From NCBI GenBank assembly GCA_947503155.1, contig CANNCL010000001.1, positions 744,001-808,000 of the forward strand: a stretch of 64,000 nucleotides of DNA, given 5' to 3'. Origin of the DNA: an uncultured Erythrobacter sp. (GTDB lineage Bacteria; Pseudomonadota; Alphaproteobacteria; Sphingomonadales; Sphingomonadaceae). The notes under the pieces are model-generated. The model saw only the letters and a list, made by a program, of their open reading frames with translations. It did not search any database and had not been told where the DNA came from. A program made the translations under genes and the position numbers. Within the stretch, counting starts at the first letter, position 1. Every line of letters starts with the position of its first letter. Shown here one piece after another: positions 36,112 through 44,725 of this stretch.

Positions 36112-37917
36112 GTGCTGGTCGATCGCCGCCGCTCCGCTTTCCCGCGCGAATTTCTCGGCAGGGTCGCGGCCGCATGGGCAATCGTCAGCGCATTATTGCT
36201 GCTGATCAATTGGAGCGCGATTTCGGCGGGACGTTTCCCCGATCCTGACGACATCATGCGGCTTGTCCAAGTGCGCGACTTGATCGGCGGGCAGGGCTGG
36301 TTCGACATTAGCCAAGCCCGCGTTGATGCGCCGCATGGCGGGGTGGCAATGCATTGGTCGCGGCTGGTCGATATGCCGCTTGCCCTGATTATCCTGATAC
36401 TGACGCCTTTGGTAGGCGAGAGCGCCGCAGAAACCGCCGCTCTTGTTGCGGTGCCGCTCATCACCCTCGGCATAGCTATGTTGCTCGCCGCACGGATTGC
36501 GTGGCGGTTGATGGGGGACGAGGAAACGACGTTCACCTCGCTGCTCGTAGCGATTTCGGTTCCAGTTCTGTTTCAACTTGGTCCGATGCGGATTGACCAT
36601 CACGGGTGGCAAATTGTGTGCGCGCTGGCAGCGGTCAACGGGTTGATGGCGCGTTCGCCCAAGGTTGGCGGATGGGTCATTGGGGGCGCGCTTGCCACAT
36701 GGCTGTCAATCTCAATTGAAGGGCTGCCACTGGCGGCTGTGTTCTTCGCAGTGCTCGCGCTGCGCTGGCTCAGAGCACGCGATGCGCGGATATGGTTGGT
36801 TAGCGCAATCCAATCGCTCGCGCTTATTGGTGCGGGATTGTTCTTGCTGACGCGCGGCATTGCGGATTTCGCGGCGCATTGCGACGCAATCAGCCCGCTG
36901 CATCTGGCGATGTTCGCTTGGGGCGCGCTGGTGCTCACAGCGCTTGCCCGGATTCAGCCGATGCCGATCGGAATATTGATTGGCGGGTTCGCTGTTGCTG
37001 GCGGAGGCGCTTTGGCAATGCTGTTCTACGTTGCGCCGCAATGTGCGACCGGCGGAGGGTTTTCCGAACTTGATCCCGTTGTTGCGAGATATTGGCACGC
37101 CAATGTCCTTGAAGGGATGCCGATCTGGCGTCAGTCGCTCACGACCGCGCTCCAATATGCGGTCACGCCGCTGATTGCGTTGATTGCGGCGATTAATCTG
37201 GCCAGCCAGTCCCGCGATTGGCTGCGCCGGTTTTGGGGTGATTATGCAATCATTCTGGGCGCGGCGTTGCTTGTTTCAATATTCGTTTCGCGTGCCGGAG
37301 CGGTCGCATGTGTTCTCGCCGCGCCGCCATTGGCGTGGCAGCTTCGGCAATGGCTTCGTGCTATTCGCCTGATGGACAGCCCGGTGCCGCGTGTTGCCGC
37401 GATGATCGGGGTTGCCTTTGCGTTGCTGCCCGCCTTTCCAGCGATGCTTTTGACCAGCACAATATCCGCTCGCGCATCTACCGGCGATGCGGGTCAGCCC
37501 CTATCCAGAGCAGCCACATGCAGCGTGTACGGCGCAGGAGAAGCGCTGAGCGCGCTGCCTCAGGGCGAGTTTTATGCGCCGCTCGATATCGCGCCTGAAT
37601 TGTTACTCGTCAGCGATCACTCAGTGCTCGCCACGGGTCATCACCGGGGGCATGAGGCGATGAAAGTTCTGTTAGAAACCGCGCTCGGTTCAGAGGCGGA
37701 TGCGCGCGCCGCGTTGCAAATACGCGGCACACGCTATGTCGCACTTTGCCCATCGCTGGCTGAGGCGCGGATGTATGCTCGGATTGCTCCAAACGGATTT
37801 GTCGCAGATTTGGTGAGCGGCGACGCACCCAGTTGGTTAGAGCCCGTGGGCGCTGGAGCCGGAGCCGAAGCCGGAGCGGAAAACGGGCTCAAACTTTGGC
37901 GGATTAAGCCGGAATGA
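36112..37917 (+). CDS. GT-C-type polytopic membrane protein, probable glycosyltransferase
   Basis: A 601-residue protein starting at GTG, with about 11 membrane helices and a C-terminal periplasmic tail (about 460-601). The first loop contains FPDPDDIMRLVQVRDLIGG, an acidic DPDD-type motif where GT-C enzymes keep their catalytic Asp, then a conserved-looking PHGGVAMHWSRLVDMP. This is the layout of oligosaccharyl- and arabinosyl-type transferases using polyprenyl-phosphate sugars. The tail ends with a small GAGAEAGAE repeat. It follows gtrA by 3 bases and overlaps the convergent msrB by 14 bases. The sugar and acceptor are unknown. Confidence 0.75.
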   Translation: MLVDRRRSAFPREFLGRVAAAWAIVSALLLLINWSAISAGRFPDPDDIMRLVQVRDLIGGQGWFDISQARVDAPHGGVAMHWSRLVDMPLALIILILTPLVGESAAETAALVAVPLITLGIAMLLAARIAWRLMGDEETTFTSLLVAISVPVLFQLGPMRIDHHGWQIVCALAAVNGLMARSPKVGGWVIGGALATWLSISIEGLPLAAVFFAVLALRWLRARDARIWLVSAIQSLALIGAGLFLLTRGIADFAAHCDAISPLHLAMFAWGALVLTALARIQPMPIGILIGGFAVAGGGALAMLFYVAPQCATGGGFSELDPVVARYWHANVLEGMPIWRQSLTTALQYAVTPLIALIAAINLASQSRDWLRRFWGDYAIILGAALLVSIFVSRAGAVACVLAAPPLAWQLRQWLRAIRLMDSPVPRVAAMIGVAFALLPAFPAMLLTSTISARASTGDAGQPLSRAATCSVYGAGEALSALPQGEFYAPLDIAPELLLVSDHSVLATGHHRGHEAMKVLLETALGSEADARAALQIRGTRYVALCPSLAEARMYARIAPNGFVADLVSGDAPSWLEPVGAGAGAEAGAENGLKLWRIKPE

Positions 37918-38410
37918 AGTCCATAGCCACGCCGTTGATGCAGTGGCGCTTGCCCGTAGGCTGAGGCCCATCGCCGAAAATGTGACCCAAATGCCCGCCG
38001 CAATCGGCGCAGTGCACTTCGGTGCGCGGATAACCGATATTGTAGTCGGTCGAGGTCTCGACCGCGCCGCTATCAATTGAGCGCCAAAAACTCGGCCACC
38101 CTGTGCCGCTGTCATATTTATGGGCCGAGGAATAGAGGCGGTTGTTACAGCCTGCGCAGGTAAAGGTGCCCGCGCGTTTTTCGTTGTCGAGCGGCGAAGA
38201 ATAAGCCCGCTCTGTCCCCGCTTCCCGCAAAATCCGGTATTCGCTGCGGCTGAGTTCGCGCCGCCATTGCGCATCGGTTTTGCTGACCCGAAAGGTCCGT
38301 TCTTTACGCGCCTCAACCACTCCGCCGCCGCAACTCGCGAGCAGCGGCATAGCCGCGGCAAGACCGGCGCCAGCGACAAAGGTTCGGCGGGTGGACAGGT
38401 TGAACGGCAT
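37904..38410 (-). CDS. msrB: Exported peptide-methionine (R)-S-oxide reductase
   Basis: A 168-residue MsrB that repairs R-methionine sulfoxide. The N-terminus has a twin-arginine signal (STRRTFVAGAG) ending in a lipobox-like LLASC, so it is exported, perhaps folded, and may be lipid-anchored. Zinc-binding pairs CAGC and CADC and the catalytic GKRHCINGVAMDF are intact. Together with exported MsrA (18066-18752) it gives the periplasm both stereospecific activities. The 3' end overlaps the convergent GT-C gene. Confidence 0.95.
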   Translation of the reverse strand: MPFNLSTRRTFVAGAGLAAAMPLLASCGGGVVEARKERTFRVSKTDAQWRRELSRSEYRILREAGTERAYSSPLDNEKRAGTFTCAGCNNRLYSSAHKYDSGTGWPSFWRSIDSGAVETSTDYNIGYPRTEVHCADCGGHLGHIFGDGPQPTGKRHCINGVAMDFIPA

Positions 38411-38482
38411 GACAGTTCCTCACGAAAACAAGTAGCGCTTCACCTGTTCTTACGTTGGAAACCCGCAAAAGGTTTCACTGGA

Positions 38483-39829
38483 TCAAAACTCGGTAACCTC
38501 GACCTCAAGCTTGCGGAAGCCATGGACGAAGTTCGCGCGGACCCGCTCCACATCGCCAGCAACATGAACGCGCATCCGGCGTTTGTGCATTTCTTCAAGC
38601 AGGATCTTGAGCTGCATTTCGGCCAAGCGCGCGCCTACACAACGGTGAATGCCATAGCCAAAAGCGATGTGCCGCCGCGCATTTTCGCGAGTGAGGTCGA
38701 GCTTATGCGGGTCCGGGAACACACTCTCTTCGTGGTTGGCGGCAAGATACCAGAGCACCACTTTCTCGCCCTTTTTGATTGTCTTGCCAAAAACCTCGGT
38801 GTCCTCGGTGCAGGTCCGGCGCATGTGGGCGAGCGGAGTCTGCACGCGCAGCATTTCTTGCACTGCATTGGGGATGATGTCGGGGTTTTCCTCGAACAGC
38901 TTGCGCTGGTCGGGAAACTTGTCGAGCGCATGGATGAAACCGCTCATCGAATTGCGGGTGGTGTCGTTTCCGCCCACAATCAACAGCACGAGATTGCCGA
39001 TAAACTCTTCTGGGCGCATTTGATTCATCGCCTCGGAATGGATCATCATCGAAATGAGATCATTGCCGGGCTCTTTATCATGCGTCCGTTCAATCCAGAT
39101 TGATTGGAAATAGGCTGCCATTTCGTGCAGGAATTCCCAGCGCAATTCATCCAATTCGCGCACGCCCGCCAGTTCTGTGTCGCCCGACCAATCCGACCAG
39201 AAAGTCAGCATCCGGCGGTCCTCCCATGGGAAGCCGAACAGAATCGCAAGCATGCCGGTCGTCAGTTCAATCGAAACCGTATCGACCCAATCGAACACTT
39301 CGCCGCGTGGCAGCGAATCGAGCAATTCGCCGGTGCGCGCGCGAATTTCGGCGTCCATATCGGCCATTGCGGACGGGGTGAATTTTGGCGCAACCGTGCG
39401 GCGTTGTCCGGTGTGTTCAGGGCGGTCCATAGCGATGAACATCGGCAATTCACGAGTGGTGCCGCTTTCTTCGTGCACATTGAGCTCGTCCGTCTCTTCG
39501 AGCCGCTCTAGGATGGTGATCCCGCCATGCTCCCAGCTGGAGGAAAATATCTCTGGCTGCGCCTCGATATGCTGGATCGCCTTGTGCCCGACGACCGCCC
39601 AATAGGGGCCGTAAGGACTTTCAGGGATGTAATGGAGCGGACCGGCATCCTGCATCTCTTTGAAGATCGGTTGCCATTTGTCTTCGAAATAAATGTCGCT
39701 GCGGCTGACATCCCATTTGTGGGGATGGTCAGGGCGTTCACCCGGATGTTTCGCGTAATGCTCCTTGATCGCTTCATAAGCGGTCGGGGAAGTGCGAACT
39801 TTCGGACGTTCGGGTGCTACAGTTGCCAT
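38483..39829 (-). CDS. Cytochrome P450, CYP153-like
   Basis: A 448-residue soluble P450. The I-helix motif is VGGNDTTRNSMSGF, the K-helix EMLRVQTPLAHMRR, and the haem loop FGYGIHRCVGARLAEMQ. GGNDTTRNS and PLAHMRRT are close to the CYP153 alkane/fatty-acid omega-hydroxylase group. The start at MATVAPERPK has a strong GGAGAGAG site just upstream; the ORF track adds 22 residues. A ferredoxin reductase of the type that serves such P450s lies 3.6 kb away (43410-44663); no ferredoxin gene is visible in between. Confidence 0.9.
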   Translation of the reverse strand: MATVAPERPKVRTSPTAYEAIKEHYAKHPGERPDHPHKWDVSRSDIYFEDKWQPIFKEMQDAGPLHYIPESPYGPYWAVVGHKAIQHIEAQPEIFSSSWEHGGITILERLEETDELNVHEESGTTRELPMFIAMDRPEHTGQRRTVAPKFTPSAMADMDAEIRARTGELLDSLPRGEVFDWVDTVSIELTTGMLAILFGFPWEDRRMLTFWSDWSGDTELAGVRELDELRWEFLHEMAAYFQSIWIERTHDKEPGNDLISMMIHSEAMNQMRPEEFIGNLVLLIVGGNDTTRNSMSGFIHALDKFPDQRKLFEENPDIIPNAVQEMLRVQTPLAHMRRTCTEDTEVFGKTIKKGEKVVLWYLAANHEESVFPDPHKLDLTRENARRHIAFGYGIHRCVGARLAEMQLKILLEEMHKRRMRVHVAGDVERVRANFVHGFRKLEVEVTEF

Positions 39830-39905
39830 GACTCTCTCCATAAATGGAGTGGCCGCGGCCTTGCGCCGTCTCGTGACCTCTCCCGTTATCTGCATCCTGC
39901 CCTAA

Positions 39906-39921
39906 CTGACAGTGATGTCAA
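39906..39921. promoter_or_regulatory. TetR-type palindrome upstream of the P450 gene
   Basis: TTGACATCACTGTCAG on the minus strand is a palindrome (TGACA-N4-TGTCA) 77 bases upstream of the P450 start, and includes a consensus-like -35 TTGACA. No convincing -10 sits at standard spacing. TetR-family repressors use this kind of site, but no tetR gene is nearby. Confidence 0.4.
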
Positions 39922-39941
39922 TACGGGTTGCGATTGGCTAC

Positions 39942-41288
39942 CTATTCGGCTGGTTCCAGCTGAGGTTCGCGCGCCTCAGGTCCGCGACCCCCGCGACCCC
40001 CGCGAGATCCAAGACCCCAGCGCCGCTTTTTCTTCTCGCGCCCCGCTCCGCCCGATTTCATCACGCGTTTTCGGAACAGCATCGACCCGCCTTTGACGAG
40101 CAACGCCACCCACATTGCCTGCCAAGCAAGCGCCGCCGCATGAATCCACAAGGTTTCCTCCAACGCCGCGCGTGCCAGCAAGGCAAAGGGAGAGGATAGC
40201 GGGAAGATAACCGCGACCATCTCCAACCCGGAACCTGCATCGGTCAGCGTCGCCGCCGCGAGGAAGAACACCATCAATTGCAGCATGGTCACTGGCATCG
40301 ACAAGGTTTGCACCTCGCGCACCGTGTCTGCCATCGCACCAATGGTCAGGAACAGCGAACCGAGCAGCAGATAGGCCATCGAGAAATAGGCGATCCCCAG
40401 CGCGATAAATAACGGCCAGCCTACGGCGGGGCCGGGCAGGTTGCGGAAATCGGTGTTGGTGACCGTGATGATCGCATCCTCAGCAATCGCCCAAAATCCC
40501 CAGCCCAGCATCCCCCAGACGAAGATCCCGACAAACGAGACGCCAAGCATCGCAAACAGCTTACCCATAAACACCGCATCCATCGGGATCGCGGCGGCGA
40601 GGATTTCGATGATCTTGTTGCCCTTTTCTTCTGCGAGATTTGACAGCACCATTCCGGCGAGGAGCATGGTCAGCAAGAACATCACCATTTGCGCCGCCTG
40701 AGCGGTGCGGATGCGGTTCTTGCGCTCCGATGCGGCGCTGGAGGCGACCGTTTGCCGCGTGGATTGGGGAAAGACCAAAGGCGCATCGGCGGCGGTGCTT
40801 GCGGCGATCAATTCAATTGGTCCCTGCCAGCGGCGGACCTGTCCTTCGGTACCGATCAGTTCCGGCTTATCGACGGTACCGGTGACGATGGCGGCAAAAT
40901 TGCCTTTGCGGGCCTCCATAAAGGCGCGGGCGTCAAAGTCGGCATTGCCAGCGGCTTCTTCTACCGCGCGCAGGGCGGGGATTGCACCGCGCAATTTGGG
41001 GGCAAGCTGATCGCGCGCGGCGATCATTGCTGCATTGTCCTCAGCGCTCATGGCGAGGCCCACCTCGATCACGGTGGTTTCTTTTGAGACCTGGCTGCCG
41101 ATACTGCCGGCCAGTCCGCCAACGAGCACTGGGAACAGTGGCCCGATCAGAAAGAAGAGAAAGGCGCGGCTGAACAGTACCGCGACAAAATCACGCCGGG
41201 CGATAACCCATGCGGCCTCTAATCGGGTGAGGCGCGGTTTCGCGTCTAGGTCGGCGCGATGCGCGTCATTTGTGTGCTGAGCGTTCAT
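39942..41288 (-). CDS. ABC-2 type export permease (NatB-like)
   Basis: A 448-residue permease. One N-terminal helix (about 35-55), a periplasmic domain (60-200) and a block of five or six helices (200-400; MLAGMVLSNLAEEKGNKIIEILAAAIPMD is typical of NatB/YhaP). The C-terminal 40 residues are basic and glycine-rich (GSRGGRGGRG), encoded by 9-base repeats at 39982-40005, which is unusual. It overlaps the ATPase gene by 4 bases. Substrate is unknown; sodium export is only one possibility. Confidence 0.88.
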   Translation of the reverse strand: MNAQHTNDAHRADLDAKPRLTRLEAAWVIARRDFVAVLFSRAFLFFLIGPLFPVLVGGLAGSIGSQVSKETTVIEVGLAMSAEDNAAMIAARDQLAPKLRGAIPALRAVEEAAGNADFDARAFMEARKGNFAAIVTGTVDKPELIGTEGQVRRWQGPIELIAASTAADAPLVFPQSTRQTVASSAASERKNRIRTAQAAQMVMFLLTMLLAGMVLSNLAEEKGNKIIEILAAAIPMDAVFMGKLFAMLGVSFVGIFVWGMLGWGFWAIAEDAIITVTNTDFRNLPGPAVGWPLFIALGIAYFSMAYLLLGSLFLTIGAMADTVREVQTLSMPVTMLQLMVFFLAAATLTDAGSGLEMVAVIFPLSSPFALLARAALEETLWIHAAALAWQAMWVALLVKGGSMLFRKRVMKSGGAGREKKKRRWGLGSRGGRGGRGPEAREPQLEPAE

Positions 41289-42307
41289 GCCTGACCTCCA
41301 GCTGCGTCCGCCTCTAGCTGGCGGGCGGCGGCCTCTCCGGCGATCGACACGAAGGCATCGTGCAGTCCTGCGCGTTCAATTGAGAGCGACAGAATGCCTG
41401 CCTCGCCTTCTATTAACTGGCGCAGCAAAGGTTCGACTCCGTCTTCGGGAAGCGGGAAGTAAAAGAAATCGCCTTCGCGGCGCGTGTCTTCGGGCAGGGC
41501 CGCGGTCCAATCACCGTCACGCGCGCGGGTCTCGAGGCGCACTTGCGCCGGGATGCGGTCGCGGGCGGCTTCGACGCTTCCGGCATAGGGCACCTTGCCC
41601 CCAGCGATGATAGCCACGCCTTCGCAAAGGCGTTCTGCGTGGTGGATGACGTGGGTTGAGAAGATCACCGTCACGCCTTCTTCGGCGAGGCTGCGGATCA
41701 TCCTTTCTAGCTTGCCCTGATTGATCGCATCGAGGCCTGAAAACGGCTCATCCAGAACCACCAGACGCGGGCGGTGAACCAGCGTGCCGAGCAATTGGAC
41801 GGTTTGCGCCATACCTTTGGAAAGTTGGCGTATTTGGCGGTCCGCCGCGTAAGCCAGGTCATGGCGTTCGAGCAATTCCAGTCCGCGCCTGCGCCCTTCG
41901 GCCAGCGACAATCCGCGCAATGCGCCCATGAAGGCGATGGCTTCGATTGATTTCATCGCAGGGTAAAGGCCGCGTTCTTCGGGTAGATAACCAATGAGCC
42001 GGCCAATATCATGCGGACGGTCATGGCCGAACACCCGGCGGATACCTTCGTCTGGATCGATAATGCCCAGCAACATCCGCAAAGTCGTGGTTTTGCCCGC
42101 GCCATTCGGGCCAAGAATGCCGTAAATCGCCCCTTCGGGAACGGAAATATCAACACCGTCCACTGCGCGGGTTCCATCAAAACTCTTGACCAGTCCGCGT
42201 GCTTCAATAGCCAAGGCGCGCGGGTCGGGAGGCGAAAGAGTTAGTCCTTCGTCTTCGCTTGCTGCACTGCTGTTGCTCATCATTCGGGTGTTTGACGCCA
42301 TATCCAT
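41285..42307 (-). CDS. ABC transporter ATP-binding protein (NatA-like)
   Basis: A 340-residue ATPase. Walker A GILGPNGAGKTTTLRMLLG, signature-like RQLSKGMAQTVQLLGTL, Walker B LVVLDEPFSGLD and the switch His in VIFSTHVIHHA are intact. About 90 extra C-terminal residues form a DUF4162-like domain. Several Met codons near the start make the N-terminus uncertain. It is co-translated with the permease downstream, and divergent from queG. Confidence 0.92.
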   Translation of the reverse strand: MDMASNTRMMSNSSAASEDEGLTLSPPDPRALAIEARGLVKSFDGTRAVDGVDISVPEGAIYGILGPNGAGKTTTLRMLLGIIDPDEGIRRVFGHDRPHDIGRLIGYLPEERGLYPAMKSIEAIAFMGALRGLSLAEGRRRGLELLERHDLAYAADRQIRQLSKGMAQTVQLLGTLVHRPRLVVLDEPFSGLDAINQGKLERMIRSLAEEGVTVIFSTHVIHHAERLCEGVAIIAGGKVPYAGSVEAARDRIPAQVRLETRARDGDWTAALPEDTRREGDFFYFPLPEDGVEPLLRQLIEGEAGILSLSIERAGLHDAFVSIAGEAAARQLEADAAGGQA

Positions 42308-42352
42308 GCCGGGACGGTTAACTCATGAGGCTAAACGGGAGGTGCTCCAAAC

Positions 42353-43426
42353 GTGGTTAACGCTGCTGTTACCAACGGACTAGGCGATCCGCTCAATGGG
42401 CGCATCGAACGAGAAGCGCGCTCGCTTGGTTTCGCCGCCTGCGGTTTTGCTAGCGCGGCCGGGGATCCGGTGCGCGCGCAGCGGCTGGAGCAATGGCTTG
42501 GCGAAGGCAATCACGGTTCGATGGAGTGGATGGAGGCGCGCGAGCATCACCGCCGGTCGCCGCAAGGCCTATGGCCCGAAGCGCGAAGCGTGATCGCGCT
42601 GGGCATGAGCTATGCACCGGCGCTTGATCCGATGGCGCTGGAGGATGCGGGCGACCGGGCGCGAATATCTGTCTATGCGCAGGGGCGCGACTATCACGAT
42701 GTGGTGAAAAAGCGGCTGAAAGCGCTTGCGCGCTGGCTGGTGGCGCAGGAACCGGGGGCCGAGGTCAAAGTCTTCGTAGATACGGCGCCGGTGATGGAAA
42801 AACCTCTGGGCGAGGCGGCTGGGATCGGGTGGCAGGGCAAGCACACAAACCTCGTCAGCCCCGATCACGGCAGCTGGCTGTTCCTCGGCGCGATCTATAC
42901 GACTTTGGACCTCGCACCGGCTGACCCGCACCGCGATCAATGCGGGTCATGCCGGGCATGTCTCGATATTTGTCCGACCAATGCGTTTCCCGCCCCGTAT
43001 CAGCTCGATGCGCGGCGCTGTATTTCGTACCTCACGATTGAGCATAAGGGCCCGATTGCAGAGGAATTTCGCGAAGGGTTAGGCAACCGCATTTATGGCT
43101 GCGACGATTGTCTTGCGGTATGCCCGTGGAACAAATTTGCCAATCAAGCTCATGCAGCGCGTGAATTCCTGCCTCGCGCTGAACTGACTGCGCCGCGTCT
43201 GGCCGAGTTGCTCGCACTGGACGATGCCGGATTTCGGGCGCTGTTTTCAGGATCTCCGATAAAGCGGATTGGGCGGGACCGGTTCGTCCGAAACTGCCTT
43301 TATGCGGCAGGCAATAGCGGCGATCCGGCGTTGAAACCGCCCGTGAGCAAGCTCACACAAGACACAGACACGGCGATCTCAGAGGCGGCGCATTGGGCGC
43401 TCGGCCGGCTTAAAGCAGTTCCTTGA
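42353..43426 (+). CDS. queG: Epoxyqueuosine reductase
   Basis: A 357-residue iron-sulfur, cobalamin-dependent enzyme that makes queuosine in tRNA from epoxyqueuosine. Two 4Fe-4S motifs are visible: [16 protein letters not shown] and [14 protein letters not shown]. Upstream are [29 protein letters not shown] and [10 protein letters not shown], as in the family. It starts at GTG 42353 with a strong GGGAGGTG site. Its end overlaps the convergent ferredoxin reductase gene by 17 bases. Confidence 0.95.
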   Translation: MVNAAVTNGLGDPLNGRIEREARSLGFAACGFASAAGDPVRAQRLEQWLGEGNHGSMEWMEAREHHRRSPQGLWPEARSVIALGMSYAPALDPMALEDAGDRARISVYAQGRDYHDVVKKRLKALARWLVAQEPGAEVKVFVDTAPVMEKPLGEAAGIGWQGKHTNLVSPDHGSWLFLGAIYTTLDLAPADPHRDQCGSCRACLDICPTNAFPAPYQLDARRCISYLTIEHKGPIAEEFREGLGNRIYGCDDCLAVCPWNKFANQAHAAREFLPRAELTAPRLAELLALDDAGFRALFSGSPIKRIGRDRFVRNCLYAAGNSGDPALKPPVSKLTQDTDTAISEAAHWALGRLKAVP

Positions 43427-44663
43427 GCGGAATGTCGCTATCGGCGAGCAGAGCGGGATCGATCTTGCTCGCTCCGGCTTCCAACATTTTGCGGCCCTGC
43501 ACGTAATCCTTCATCATGTTGACGCAGTCGAACGCGATGGGGCGGCCTTCTTTCAAATAAACCACAGTGAATTTGCGCGCCGCAGGATCACCGCGCAGCA
43601 CCGTCTCATCATAGCCGATACTTAGGCCCGCAGTTTGCAGTTTCAGATCATATTGGTTGGACCAGAACCACGGCAGCGCATGATATGGTTCTTTGTCGCC
43701 CATGATCGCACGAGCGGCCGTGTTCGCCATATCATTGGCATTCTGCACGGATTCCAGCCGGATGACGGCGCTGTCTGCAAAAGCATTGGCATGTGCGGCG
43801 CAATCGCCAATCGCGTAAATATCATCCAACGTGGTGCGGCAGAACATGTCGACATCGACACCATTCGATCCGGCTGCACCCGCAGCAATCAAAGGTGCAA
43901 CGGCGGGCACAATTCCAATACCGGCGATAACCATGTCGCAATCCAGCGTGCTATCATCAACTAGCCTGACGCCGGTCACAACGCCGCCCTCTTCGCCAAG
44001 AATTTCTGCGACGCCTTGTGAAAGCTTGATATCGACACCTTGGCGGCGATGTTCAGCCTCATAGAAGCGCGACATGTCTTCTCCGGCGACCCGTGCGAGC
44101 ACGCGGTCCTGCATTTCCAGCACGGTTACGTCGCAGCCAAGCTTGCGCAGCACTGCCGCCGCCTCAAGGCCAATATAGCCGCCCCCGATCACGACGGCGC
44201 GCTTTGCGCCCGCCTTCAGCGCGGCCATCATGGCATCGGCGTCGCGTTTATCCCGGACGTAATGGATGCCCTTCAGGTTGGCCCCTGGAATACCCAGCCG
44301 CCGCGGGTCCGCACCGCCAGCCCAGATCAATTTGCGATAGCTGATCACATTGCCATCGGAGAGGGTTACGGTATGCGCCAACGCGTCAATCGCGCCGACA
44401 CCGCTGCCGAGCCGCAATTCGATGCCCTTGTCTGCCCAGAATTTCTCTGGCCGGATCATGATCCGTTCAAAGGCTTTGTCCCCGGCGAGATATTCTTTCG
44501 ACAAAGGCGGGCGTTCATATGGCGGAACGCTGTCGCGCCCGACCATCATGATCGTGCCTTCGTGACCCCTTTGCCGAAGCGCGATGGCCGCCTGTGCGCC
44601 GCCGTGCCCGGTGCCAACGATTACCACATCAGCCGAAGCCAATCCTATTTCCTGTGCGCTCAT
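43410..44663 (-). CDS. FAD-dependent ferredoxin reductase of P450/dioxygenase type
   Basis: A 417-residue flavoprotein with an FAD fold ([19 protein letters not shown]), an NADH fold ([21 protein letters not shown]), [13 protein letters not shown] and the FAD-contact [11 protein letters not shown], plus a C-terminal reductase domain. The layout is that of putidaredoxin/rhodocoxin reductase, which passes electrons from NADH to a 2Fe-2S ferredoxin. The CYP153-like P450 nearby is a natural end user, though they are separated by the ABC genes and queG and are not one operon. Confidence 0.92.
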   Translation of the reverse strand: MSAQEIGLASADVVIVGTGHGGAQAAIALRQRGHEGTIMMVGRDSVPPYERPPLSKEYLAGDKAFERIMIRPEKFWADKGIELRLGSGVGAIDALAHTVTLSDGNVISYRKLIWAGGADPRRLGIPGANLKGIHYVRDKRDADAMMAALKAGAKRAVVIGGGYIGLEAAAVLRKLGCDVTVLEMQDRVLARVAGEDMSRFYEAEHRRQGVDIKLSQGVAEILGEEGGVVTGVRLVDDSTLDCDMVIAGIGIVPAVAPLIAAGAAGSNGVDVDMFCRTTLDDIYAIGDCAAHANAFADSAVIRLESVQNANDMANTAARAIMGDKEPYHALPWFWSNQYDLKLQTAGLSIGYDETVLRGDPAARKFTVVYLKEGRPIAFDCVNMMKDYVQGRKMLEAGASKIDPALLADSDIPLKELL

Positions 44664-44725
44664 GACGAGATGGGTTCACCAAAATTTGGGCCCGCGTCAA
44701 GCGTGATGCTTAGACTTGAGCGCCT

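Noticed and set aside
38458-38476. GAAACC-N7-GGTTTC hairpin between msrB and the P450 gene
   Set aside because: Only six base pairs and no T-run; too weak to call a terminator.
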